Shown here: in pieces, positions 1 to 6,787 of the stretch
Numbering within the stretch: the first letter of the stretch is position 1
Layout: every line of letters begins with the position of its first letter
NCBI GenBank assembly: GCA_020636915.1
Contig: JACJWV010000003.1
Location: 186,001 to 250,000, forward strand
Direction of reading: 5' to 3'
Length of the DNA: 64,000 nt
From: Nocardioides sp.
GTDB lineage: Bacteria > Actinomycetota > Actinomycetes > Propionibacteriales > Nocardioidaceae
Made by a program: the position numbers and the translations under genes
The notes under the pieces: model-generated
What the model saw: only the letters and a program-made list of their open reading frames with translations
Database searches by the model: none
What the model was told of the DNA's origin: nothing

Positions 1-646
1 CCGAGTCCGCGGCCATCTCCTCGATCGCAACGTCGAGCCGATCCCGGCGGGCCTTGGTCGCGAGCACCGTCTCGTAGTCGGCGTCGAAGGTGAGCCGGGT
101 CGACCGCGACGTCAGCTGCGGCAGTGCTTCGGTACGCAGCCACTGGTCATGCTTGCCGGTCCAGGCGTCGCCCCCGTAGTAGACGATCCCGTGCCGCAAC
201 AGCAGCTTGGACAGCCGGTGCCTGGCTCGCATCAGGTCACTGCGGCAGTCCTCCCTGGCGCGGACCAGATCGCGCGCGGCCTCCTGCTCCACGGTCGGGA
301 TCGCCACCGAAGTGACCTCGTCCAGCCGCAGCAGACGCGCCAGATGCACCGCATCCTTGGCATCGGTCTTCACCCGGTCGCCCGCCGGCCTCTGCAACTT
401 CGACGGCGCCACGACCTCGCAGCGGATCCCGACGCTGCTCAGGTATCGATAGAGCCCGAATCCGGTCGGGCCGGCCTCGTAGGCCACCGCCACCGGTCCG
501 GGCAGGTCGCCGAGCCAGGACCGGACGTGGTCATAGGACGGGGTCAGCTTGGCCTGGAACAACTCGCCCGTGACGCCATCGATCGCCGCTGCCGCGACCG
601 ATCGGGCGTGCACGTCGAGCCCAACACTCGTACGCTCGGTGAACAC
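1..646 (-). CDS. IS110-family transposase, 3' part cut by window edge
   Basis: DEDD-type recombinase of an IS110-family insertion sequence. Read on the minus strand from a GTG at 644-646, the frame stays open for 215 codons to base 2, so the C-terminal domain with the catalytic serine lies outside the window. Visible family motifs are GLDVHARS with D11, AYEAGPTGFGLYR with E57, and VKTDAKDAVHLARLLR with D95 and D98. These are the four acidic positions of the RuvC-like DEDD domain. IS110 enzymes move a circular intermediate with the help of an element-encoded guide (bridge) RNA. The start is the first GTG after the non-coding end and gives the usual short N-terminus before GLDVH. Whether the element is intact cannot be seen. 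Confidence 0.9.
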   Translation of the reverse strand, partial: MFTERTSVGLDVHARSVAAAAIDGVTGELFQAKLTPSYDHVRSWLGDLPGPVAVAYEAGPTGFGLYRYLSSVGIRCEVVAPSKLQRPAGDRVKTDAKDAVHLARLLRLDEVTSVAIPTVEQEAARDLVRAREDCRSDLMRARHRLSKLLLRHGIVYYGGDAWTGKHDQWLRTEALPQLTSRSTRLTFDADYETVLATKARRDRLDVAIEEMAADS

Positions 647-768
647 CGGGGCCTCCCACAACTGTCGGATAGGCCGAGCAGGCGGCCCCTGCTCGGTAAC
701 CCACGAATCTCTGTGAGTGAGGCCCCGGCCCGCAACCAACTCACGCTGAGCCGGTCACGTCATACCGT
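647..768 (-). other. Non-coding end of the IS110 element with a strong hairpin; possible bridge-RNA region
   Basis: The 122 bases between the transposase start and the tadA stop hold a perfect 9-bp inverted repeat, CCGAGCAGG at 674-682 and CCTGCTCGG at 688-696, with a 5-base loop. In IS110-group elements the guide RNA is made from the non-coding end upstream of the recombinase gene, so this hairpin could be part of it. It could equally be the tadA transcription terminator. The element boundary is not visible because IS110-group elements usually lack terminal inverted repeats. Confidence 0.35.
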
Positions 769-1227
769 CTAGCGCCGAGAGCCGAAGAACTTCTCGAGCA
801 GCGCCGTCGACTCGTCCGCGAGCACCCCGGCGACGACCTCGGGCCGGTGGTTGAGGCGCCGGTCGCGCACCACGTCCCACAGGCTGCCCACGGCGCCGGC
901 CCGCGGGTCCCAGGCGCCGAACACCACTCGCTCCACGCGGCTGAGCACGGCGGCGCCGGCGCACATCGTGCACGGCTCGAGGGTGACGACCAGCGTGTGG
1001 CCCTCCAGACGCCACTCGCCGCGCTCCCGGGCCGCCGCCCGCAGGGCGACCACCTCGGCGTGCCCGGTCGGGTCTGCCTGGGCCTCACGGACGTTGCGAC
1101 CGCGCGCGACCGGCGTCCCGTCGGGGTCGAGCACCACCGCGCCGATCGGCACGTCACCGGTGAGCAGCGCGGCGCGCGCCTCCTCCAGGGCCGTCAGCAT
1201 CGGCCCGGCCCAGCGCTCCGAGATCAC
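769..1227 (-). CDS. tadA: tRNA-specific adenosine deaminase TadA
   Basis: Cytosolic zinc deaminase that converts A34 to inosine in the tRNA-Arg(ACG) anticodon. The 152-aa protein has both family motifs: HAE within TGHAEVVAL (zinc ligand plus proton shuttle) and PCTMC within LEPCTMCAGA (two cysteine zinc ligands). The C-terminal LLEKFF helix is also typical. The GTG at 1225-1227 is chosen as start because it forms a GTGA overlap with the upstream partner gene; an internal ATG at 1198-1200 would give 143 aa and remove the first helix. Length matches bacterial TadA. The 3' end lies 122 bases from the IS110 transposase start, so the insertion sits just downstream of tadA without breaking it. Confidence 0.93.
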   Translation of the reverse strand: MISERWAGPMLTALEEARAALLTGDVPIGAVVLDPDGTPVARGRNVREAQADPTGHAEVVALRAAARERGEWRLEGHTLVVTLEPCTMCAGAAVLSRVERVVFGAWDPRAGAVGSLWDVVRDRRLNHRPEVVAGVLADESTALLEKFFGSRR

Positions 1228-1709
1228 GCGGAGGTGAGGCCGATGGCGTCGTCGAAGAGCTCGCCGAACCCGAGCCGGCGCGCGACGTCGGACAGCATCT
1301 CGTCGGGGTAGAGGTCGACGTCGTCGAGCAGCACCCCCATGTCCATCGCGTGCATGCCGAGGTCGCCGAGCAGGTCGAGGTCGCCCGCGGGCACCTGGGG
1401 GTCCTCGTCCTCGGGCTGCGGGAGCCCCAGGAAGTCGACCGCGGAGCTCGCCAGCTCCCACTCGTCGGCGGCGGTGATGTCGGACAGGAGCACCCGGGTG
1501 GTCGGTCCCGCGACCCGGATGATCAGGAAGAAGTCCTCGTCGACGGCCACCAGGCCGACGGCGCCGCCGTCACCGGGGAAGCGCCGCAGGGCGTGGACGA
1601 GTCCCTCGACGTCGTCGAGCACCTCCGGCACCAGCTCCTGGACCGTCCACGCGCCCTCCTCGCGGTAGGCCGCCAGGGCGAAGTCCACCGCCTCGATCTG
1701 GTCGGCCAT
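1224..1709 (-). CDS. tRNA adenosine deaminase-associated protein
   Basis: A 161-aa acidic protein of the actinobacterial family conserved immediately upstream of tadA. It starts MADQIEAVDFALAAYREEG and carries the family's DFLGLPQPED region before an acidic C-terminal half. There are no membrane segments and no catalytic motif that I recognise. Its stop overlaps the tadA start by GTGA, which implies translational coupling and a shared role in tRNA editing. The biochemical role of the family is not known to me; identification rests on context and overall pattern. Confidence 0.8.
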   Translation of the reverse strand: MADQIEAVDFALAAYREEGAWTVQELVPEVLDDVEGLVHALRRFPGDGGAVGLVAVDEDFFLIIRVAGPTTRVLLSDITAADEWELASSAVDFLGLPQPEDEDPQVPAGDLDLLGDLGMHAMDMGVLLDDVDLYPDEMLSDVARRLGFGELFDDAIGLTSA

Positions 1710-1845
1710 GGCGCTCCTCCGTCCTGCTCGTGCCCGGTCCCGGGCTCACCCCGGTCGTCGCGTGCCCTCCAGAGTGGCAGACCGGCGGGATGCGGCCAAC
1801 CCCCTTTGGGCCCGCAGCGGTCGGGTCCATGTGCCCGGTGTGCCC

Positions 1846-1851
1846 TAGGGT
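1846..1851 (+). promoter_or_regulatory. Probable -10 element of a leaderless upp promoter
   Basis: TAGGGT fits the actinobacterial -10 pattern TANNNT and ends 6 bases before the upp ATG at 1858. A transcript starting about 7 bases downstream would begin at the start codon. No Shine-Dalgarno sequence is present. No clear -35 is visible. Confidence 0.5.
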
Positions 1852-1857
1852 TTCGCC

Positions 1858-2499
1858 ATGCGCACGCACGTCGTCGACCACCCGCTCGTCGCCCACAAGC
1901 TCACCCACCTCCGCGACGAGACGACCGACTCGCCGACGTTCCGACGGCTCGCCGACGAGCTGGTCACCCTCCTGGCCTACGAGGCGACCCGCGACGTGCG
2001 GGTCGCCCCGCTCGAGATCACGACGCCGGTCGCCCCGACGACCGGGGTGTCGCTGGCCTACCCGCGGCCGCTGGTCGTGCCGATCCTGCGCGCCGGCCTG
2101 GGCATGCTCGACGGGATGATGCGGCTGCTGCCGACCGCCGAGGTGGGCTTCCTCGGCATGATCCGCAACGAGGAGACGCTGGAGGCCTCGACGTACGCCG
2201 AGCGGCTGCCGGAGGACCTCTCCGGACGCCAGTGCTACGTCCTCGACCCGATGCTCGCGACCGGCGGGACCCTGGCCGCGGCGATCCGCTTCCTCACCGA
2301 CCGCGGCGCGGACCACATCACCGCGATCTGCCTGCTCGCCGCCCCCGAGGGTTGCGCCCGCCTCGAGCGCGAGCTCGAGGGCCTCGACGTCCCGGTGACC
2401 GTCGTCACCGCCGCGATGGACGAGCGGCTCAACGAGAAGGGGTACATCGTCCCGGGCCTCGGCGACGCGGGCGACCGCTTGTACGGCGTCGTCGGCTGA
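1858..2499 (+). CDS. upp: Uracil phosphoribosyltransferase
   Basis: Pyrimidine salvage enzyme making UMP and PPi from uracil and PRPP in the cytosol. The 213-aa length is standard. The PRPP-binding loop reads YVLDPMLATGGTLAAAI. The PILRAGLGMLDGM segment (about residues 80-92) and the C-terminal uracil-binding NEKGYIVPGLGDAGDR are diagnostic. It stands alone, divergent from the deaminase-associated gene, with a probable leaderless promoter just upstream. Confidence 0.97.
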   Translation: MRTHVVDHPLVAHKLTHLRDETTDSPTFRRLADELVTLLAYEATRDVRVAPLEITTPVAPTTGVSLAYPRPLVVPILRAGLGMLDGMMRLLPTAEVGFLGMIRNEETLEASTYAERLPEDLSGRQCYVLDPMLATGGTLAAAIRFLTDRGADHITAICLLAAPEGCARLERELEGLDVPVTVVTAAMDERLNEKGYIVPGLGDAGDRLYGVVG

Positions 2500-2517
2500 G
2501 CCGCCGTCGGGGCTCGG

Positions 2518-2691
2518 TCAGGTCGGAAAGATCTGCACGGTGCCGGTGGCGATCAGCACCAGCAGCACCAGCACGAGGACCCCGAGCACGGCGTACGCCC
2601 ACTCCTTGGAGATCCGGGACTCGTCGGACTCGGGCGCGTCGTAGCGGTGCCCGTCAGGGCGGATGAAGCGCTCCTCGTCGTCCTCGCTCAT
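2518..2691 (-). CDS. Small single-pass membrane protein, 57 aa
   Basis: Begins ATG at 2689-2691 and reads MSEDDEERFIRPDGHRYD, then a charged linker, then one hydrophobic segment at about residues 31-50 with the run VLVLVLLVLIATG, ending VQIFPT. The acidic N-terminus and single helix suggest a small inner-membrane protein with a cytoplasmic N-terminus. It is convergent with upp (18 bases between stop codons) and divergent from the alarmone synthetase. Function unknown. The good start and codon use make it likely real. Confidence 0.65.
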   Translation of the reverse strand: MSEDDEERFIRPDGHRYDAPESDESRISKEWAYAVLGVLVLVLLVLIATGTVQIFPT

Positions 2692-2754
2692 GCCCGGTCA
2701 ACGACGAAGCGACGCGGACGTCCCGCGTGACGCGCGTCGCGCGCACCCCGGGTG

Positions 2755-2807
2755 CGTGCAGCGGTCCGTGCAGCGGTTCGTACCGGGTTCGTACCGGGTT
2801 CGTATGG
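2755..2807 (+). repeat. Phased direct repeats in the alarmone synthetase promoter
   Basis: Two copies of CGTGCAGCGGT (2755-2765 and 2767-2777) run into three 11-bp units beginning GGTTCGTACCG at 2775, 2786 and 2797. The last unit diverges at its end to supply the TATGGT hexamer. The 11-bp period is about one helical turn, so a repeated protein-binding site is plausible. Confidence 0.6.
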
Positions 2808-2808
2808 T
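2803..2808 (+). promoter_or_regulatory. Probable -10 element, leaderless
   Basis: TATGGT fits TANNNT and lies 6 bases before the GTG at 2815, so the mRNA probably begins at the start codon. This decides the start against the more upstream in-frame GTG at 2752, which would place the repeats inside the coding region. Confidence 0.5.
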
Positions 2809-2814
2809 GGAGGC

Positions 2815-3594
2815 GTGACGCCGCCGTCCGACGGGCCGAGCTCGCACCTGCAGCCACCGGGAGAGGACTTCCGGCGGTTCATGCTGGAGCACCGGTTCGG
2901 GATGGACGAGGTGGTCACCAAGCTCAACATCCTGCGCGACGAGTTCGCCCACCTGCACGACTACAACCCCATCGAGAGCGTCAGCTCCCGGCTGAAGACC
3001 CTCGAGAGCCTGGTCGAGAAGATCGGCCGCAAGGGGCTCGTGCTCGACGACGGGCCGTCCTTCGCCGACATCCGTGCGCGCGTCACGGACATCGCCGGCG
3101 TGCGGGTCGTGTGCAGCTTCACCTCGGACGTCTACCGGGTCTTCGACCTGCTGACCGAGCAGGACGACATCACGACGGTGGACGTGCGCGACTACATCGC
3201 CCGTCCGAAGCCGAACGGCTACCGCAGCCTCCACGCCCTGGTCGAGGTGCCGGTCTTCCTCTCGGGCGGCGTCACCCCCGTCACGGTCGAGGTCCAGTTC
3301 CGCACCATCGCCATGGACTTCTGGGCCAGCCTCGAGCACAAGATCTACTACAAGTACCGCAGCGAGGTGCCGGCCGAGCTCACCGAGGGGCTGCGCGAGG
3401 CCGCCGAGACGTCGTACGCCCTCGACGCGACGATGGAGCGCCTCCACCAGGAGGTGCGCGGGCTCGAGGCGCTGCCCGAGGCCGTGGTCAGCGAGCTGCA
3501 GCACGGCGCCGAGACGCCCGACGCCGGCCTGGTGGCCGCGTTGCGCCGGATCGGCGCTCAGCCGCCGAGCGCGAACGAGTCGACCACCTCGTAG
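2815..3594 (+). CDS. RelA/SpoT-domain small alarmone (p)ppGpp synthetase
   Basis: Single-domain GTP pyrophosphokinase (RelQ/RelP-like) that transfers pyrophosphate from ATP to GDP or GTP. The 259-aa protein has no HD hydrolase domain and no TGS/ACT regulatory tail. Synthetase motifs seen: RVTDIAGVRVVCSF, the RPKPNGYRSLHALVEVP substrate loop, VEVQFRTIAMDFWASLEHKI with the catalytic-region glutamate, and KYR. The C-terminus is a charged helical region. Start GTG 2815 is preferred because the -10-like TATGGT ends 6 bases upstream. The 3' end overlaps the convergent thpR by 37 bases. The phased repeats upstream suggest specific transcriptional control. Confidence 0.9.
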   Translation: MTPPSDGPSSHLQPPGEDFRRFMLEHRFGMDEVVTKLNILRDEFAHLHDYNPIESVSSRLKTLESLVEKIGRKGLVLDDGPSFADIRARVTDIAGVRVVCSFTSDVYRVFDLLTEQDDITTVDVRDYIARPKPNGYRSLHALVEVPVFLSGGVTPVTVEVQFRTIAMDFWASLEHKIYYKYRSEVPAELTEGLREAAETSYALDATMERLHQEVRGLEALPEAVVSELQHGAETPDAGLVAALRRIGAQPPSANESTTS

Positions 3595-4124
3595 CGCGGC
3601 CGACCGCGCGGCCCCTCCCCGAGGTACGACGCCACCAGCGTGATCCGGTCTGCGACCCACCGCGGCCCGGCGTACGCGTCGAGCAGCCTGACCCAGTCGG
3701 AGACCTCGGCGGGGTGACCGAGGCGGGCGAGCGTCACGTGCGGGCGGAACCGCTGCCCGTCGACCGCGATCCCGGCCCGGCTGGCGGCGGCCCGGCAGCC
3801 GGTCGCCAGCCGGTCGAGCTCGGTGCGCCCGGGGTCGTCGAGGTCGAGCCCGGCCCACAGGACCCGGGCCCGGCCGACGTGGGGGAACGCGCCGCCGCCC
3901 GCGATCGCGGTCCCGAACGCCGTTCGGCGGGCAGCCGCCCGACCCAGGCGCTCGGCGAGGTCCTCGAGCCGACGCTCCTCGACGTCGCCGTAGAAGGCGA
4001 GGGTGACGTGGAGCTGCTCGGCCGTCGCCCAGCGGTACGGCGCCACGGCCCGTCGCACCTCCAGGAACGCGTCGAGGTGCTCGACCGCCTCGTCCGGCGG
4101 CACCAGCGCGACGAAGAGCCTCAT
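3558..4124 (-). CDS. thpR: RNA 2',3'-cyclic phosphodiesterase (2H superfamily)
   Basis: ThpR/LigT-type 2H phosphoesterase that opens 2',3'-cyclic phosphates on RNA. The 188-aa protein begins MRLFVALVPPDEAVEHL and has the two catalytic HxTx tetrads, HVTLAFYG (about residue 40) and HVTLARLG (about residue 130). The ATG at 4122-4124 shares its A with the upstream stop (TGATG), which supports this start over a TTG one codon earlier. It is coupled to the VIT1-type gene and converges on the alarmone synthetase. Confidence 0.9.
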   Translation of the reverse strand: MRLFVALVPPDEAVEHLDAFLEVRRAVAPYRWATAEQLHVTLAFYGDVEERRLEDLAERLGRAAARRTAFGTAIAGGGAFPHVGRARVLWAGLDLDDPGRTELDRLATGCRAAASRAGIAVDGQRFRPHVTLARLGHPAEVSDWVRLLDAYAGPRWVADRITLVASYLGEGPRGRPRYEVVDSFALGG

Positions 4125-4858
4125 CAACCGATCTGGGTCCCGAGGGCGGACCCGATGGCGTAGGTGACGGCCATGGCGAAGAGTCCGCCGAGCACGTTGC
4201 GCAGGACCGCACGGCCGGGCCTGGCGAAGCCCAGCCGGGCGCTGACGAAGCCGGTGAGCGCCAGCGCGACCACCACGACGGCCACCGTCAGCCAGATCCG
4301 CAGGCCGGGCGCGGCGAGGGTCATCGTGAGCAGCGGGAGCAGCGCGCCGACGGTGAAGGCGAGCATCGAGGCCCAGGCGGCGTGCAACGGGCTGGAGATG
4401 TCGTCGGGGTCGATGCCGAGCTCGGCCTCGGCGTGCGCGCCGAGGGCGTCGTGGGCGGTGAGGGCCGTCGCGACCTCGAGGGCCAGTGCCTCGTCGAGGC
4501 CCTTCTCCATGTAGATGCCGGCGAGCTCGGCGAGCTCCTCCTCCGGCTCCTCGCGCAGCTCGCGCCGCTCCTTGGCCAGCAGCGCGAGCTCGGAGTCGCG
4601 CTGGGTGCTGACCGAGACGTACTCCCCCGCACCCATGCTCATCGCGCCGGCCGCGAGCCCGGCGACACCGGCGATCACGATCGCGGTCCGGTCGCTCGTG
4701 GCGCCGACCGCGCCGATCACGATGCCGGCGGTCGACACGATGCCGTCGTTGGCGCCCAGCACCGCGGCCCGCAGCCAGTTGAGCCGGTTGTTGAGCCCGC
4801 TCTGGTGCGGTTCGTCGGCGTGGCCGCCGACCGGGGTCTCGGCTTCGCTCGCGGTCAT
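4124..4858 (-). CDS. VIT1/CCC1-family iron/manganese transporter
   Basis: Membrane transporter of the vacuolar-iron-transporter family, expected to move Fe2+ or Mn2+. The 244-aa protein has the family hallmarks: LNWLRAAVLGANDGIVST in the first helix, AGAMSMGAGEYVSVSTQRD in the second, a long charged cytoplasmic hairpin (ELAELAGIYMEKGL, residues about 100-160), then three more hydrophobic segments ending in LGGLFAMAVTYAIGSALG. The ATG at 4856-4858 is chosen; frames starting further upstream add an unlikely N-terminus. Overlaps thpR by TGATG. Confidence 0.9.
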   Translation of the reverse strand: MTASEAETPVGGHADEPHQSGLNNRLNWLRAAVLGANDGIVSTAGIVIGAVGATSDRTAIVIAGVAGLAAGAMSMGAGEYVSVSTQRDSELALLAKERRELREEPEEELAELAGIYMEKGLDEALALEVATALTAHDALGAHAEAELGIDPDDISSPLHAAWASMLAFTVGALLPLLTMTLAAPGLRIWLTVAVVVVALALTGFVSARLGFARPGRAVLRNVLGGLFAMAVTYAIGSALGTQIG

Positions 4859-4910
4859 GCTCGCATCCAAACCCGCTGCCCCGAGCGCTGCAAGCAAGGG
4901 TTGCCTGGGC

Positions 4911-6428
4911 TCATGCGCCCTGCGCCTCGTCGAGCGGCTCCCCGACCGGCTCCCCGACCGGCTCCCCGACCGGCTCGTCGGCGTGCTCCTCGGCGGGCTC
5001 CTCGATCCGGCGCGGCATCAGCAGGCCCACGAGGACCAGCGCGACCGCGGTGACGGCCGAGGCGAGGAAGACCTGGTGGATGGCGGGGTCGAGCACGCCT
5101 GGCGTCAGATCCGCGACGTCCGGCACCCCCCGGCCCAGCCGGCTCGCGACCTGGTGGTTGACGATCGCGCCGAAGACGGCGACTCCCACCGCGCTGCCGA
5201 CCGACCGCGCGAAGAGCGTCGACCCCGTCGCGACACCGCGGTCGCGCCAGGTGACCGACGACTGCGCCGCGATCACCGACGGGCTGACCACCAGTCCGAA
5301 GCCGATGCCCAGGACGAAGCAGGGCAGGGCGAGCACGAGCAGGGAGCTGTGCGGACCGATCAGCAGCAGCGTGGCCGCGCCGACCACGCCCACGACGCCG
5401 CCGATCAGCATGGTGGCCCGGAAGCCGAGCGTGAGGTAGAGCCGGCCCGCGTTGGACGCCGCGATCGGCCAGCCGAGCGTCATCGCCGCGAGGGCGAAGC
5501 CGGCGGCGACCGCGCCGTACCCCAGCACGCCCTGCGCGTAGAGCGGGATGTACGACGTCAGTCCCATCATCAGCACGCCGACGACCAGCGACGCGGCCAT
5601 CGCGGAGACCAGCACGCGGTGCCGCATCAGCCACAGCGGCAGGACGGGCTCGGCCGCCCGCCGCTCGACCAGGACGAAGGCGGCGAGCAGCACTGCGGCG
5701 AGGCCGAAGAGCACCACGCTCGTGGGCGACGACCACGCCCAGCGGACGCCGCCCTCGAGCAGCGCCAGCAGCAGGAGCACGCCGCCGGCGGTCAGCAGCA
5801 AAGAGCCGGCGTAGTCGATGCGGTGCCGGCGGCGCTCGACCTGCTCGTGGAGGTGGCGCCACACCATGACGGCGGCGACCAGGCCCAACGGCAGGTTGAT
5901 GAAGAAGATCCAGCGCCATGAGGCGTAGTCGGCGAAGAGCCCGCCGAGCGTCGGGCCGACGACCGAGGCGACCGCCCAGACGCCGGCGACGTAGCCCTGC
6001 ACCTTGGCGCGCTCCTCGAGGGTGTAGATGTCACCGACGATCGTCATGCTCATCGGCTGGACGGCACCGGCGCCGAGCCCTTGGACGGCGCGGAACGCGA
6101 TGAGTGCGCCCATCCCCCAGGCCAGGCCGCAGAGCAGCGAGCCCAGCAGGAACAGCCCGATCCCCAGGATCATGACGGGCTTGCGCCCGAACTGGTCGGC
6201 GAGCTTGGAGTAGACCGGGACGGTCACCGCCTGCGCGAGCAGGTAGATCGAGAACAGCCACGGGAACTGGGTGAAGCCGCCGAGGTCGTCGACCACGGCC
6301 GGCACCGCGGTCGCGAGGATCGTGGAGTCGATCGCCACCAGGCCGACGCTCAGCATCACCGCCAGCAGCAGCGGCCCGCGCTCGCTGCGCAATCCGACGC
6401 TCGCGCGACTCACCCCGTTGACGGTCAC
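4911..6428 (-). CDS. DHA2-type MFS drug/H+ antiporter, 14 TM
   Basis: Multidrug exporter of the EmrB/QacA type, 505 aa, with about 14 hydrophobic segments. Helix 1 ends SVGLVAIDSTILATAVP, the DHA2 signature. Motif A appears as ADQFGRKPVMILG and motif C as GPTLGGLFADY followed by WRWIFFINLP. The cytoplasmic tail has a short acidic tandem repeat (EPVG three times) encoded by 12-bp DNA repeats at about 4935-4976. Start is uncertain: GTG 6428 is used, GTG 6413 is an alternative, and a longer frame to 6725 would run into the intergenic repeat. No regulator gene is adjacent. Confidence 0.88.
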   Translation of the reverse strand: MTVNGVSRASVGLRSERGPLLLAVMLSVGLVAIDSTILATAVPAVVDDLGGFTQFPWLFSIYLLAQAVTVPVYSKLADQFGRKPVMILGIGLFLLGSLLCGLAWGMGALIAFRAVQGLGAGAVQPMSMTIVGDIYTLEERAKVQGYVAGVWAVASVVGPTLGGLFADYASWRWIFFINLPLGLVAAVMVWRHLHEQVERRRHRIDYAGSLLLTAGGVLLLLALLEGGVRWAWSSPTSVVLFGLAAVLLAAFVLVERRAAEPVLPLWLMRHRVLVSAMAASLVVGVLMMGLTSYIPLYAQGVLGYGAVAAGFALAAMTLGWPIAASNAGRLYLTLGFRATMLIGGVVGVVGAATLLLIGPHSSLLVLALPCFVLGIGFGLVVSPSVIAAQSSVTWRDRGVATGSTLFARSVGSAVGVAVFGAIVNHQVASRLGRGVPDVADLTPGVLDPAIHQVFLASAVTAVALVLVGLLMPRRIEEPAEEHADEPVGEPVGEPVGEPLDEAQGA

Positions 6429-6482
6429 GAGAGCGCCAACCCGCTCCGAGCCGGGATTTGTTCCCCGCGGTAGTAGGTGTCC

Positions 6483-6620
6483 GTGGTCGAGCTTCTCGAG
6501 ACGGTGGGTCTTCCTCGAGGACTCTGGGTTGGCTGCGGGTGGGTTGGTGGTTGCGACCGACAGGCCGGCGACGGGGTACGGCGGGCAGTGGTGGCGGCGG
6601 CTTCCCGGCTTGCGGGTCGC
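6483..6620 (+). repeat. Dispersed repeat, copy A, upstream of a DUF222 gene
   Basis: Shares sequence in inverted absolute orientation with 50268-50413. Conserved blocks are GTGGTCGAGCTT, GGTTGCGACCGACAGGCCGGC, GGGTACGGCG and CCCGGCTTGCGG, in the same order in both. Read along each neighbouring DUF222 gene, both copies have the same orientation and end about 170-190 bases before the gene. No reading frame in it looks coding. Confidence 0.7.
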
Positions 6621-6628
6621 TTCGCATC

Positions 6629-6665
6629 GGTGGTTGAGGTGCGAGCGGAGCGAGCCTCGAAACCA
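6629..6665. repeat. REP-like extragenic element
   Basis: A short imperfect inverted repeat: GGTTGAGG at the left and CCTCGAAACC at the right flank a GCGAGCGGAGCGAGC core. Similar short elements are common between genes in Nocardioides-type genomes (from memory). A related GCGAGCGCAGCGAGC core occurs at 27605-27619. The rest of the 6429-6787 gap shows no gene. Confidence 0.45.
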
Positions 6666-6787
6666 GCCGACCGGGACTGCCGGTCGCCCGTGGCGACTCG
6701 AAGAAAGATTCGGAAACTGTCTCACATGCCGAGAACAACCGGCCGCTTCGAGGCCTGAATGTCGGTGGTCCCTGGTGGACTTGTCCC

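Noticed and set aside
149..772. A 207-codon plus-strand open frame at the window start
   Set aside because: It is the exact complement frame of the IS110 transposase; the minus strand gives the family motifs and this frame gives none.
4935..4976. 12-bp repeats in the MFS gene considered as a regulatory repeat
   Set aside because: They are in frame inside the coding region and simply encode a short acidic EPVG tail.
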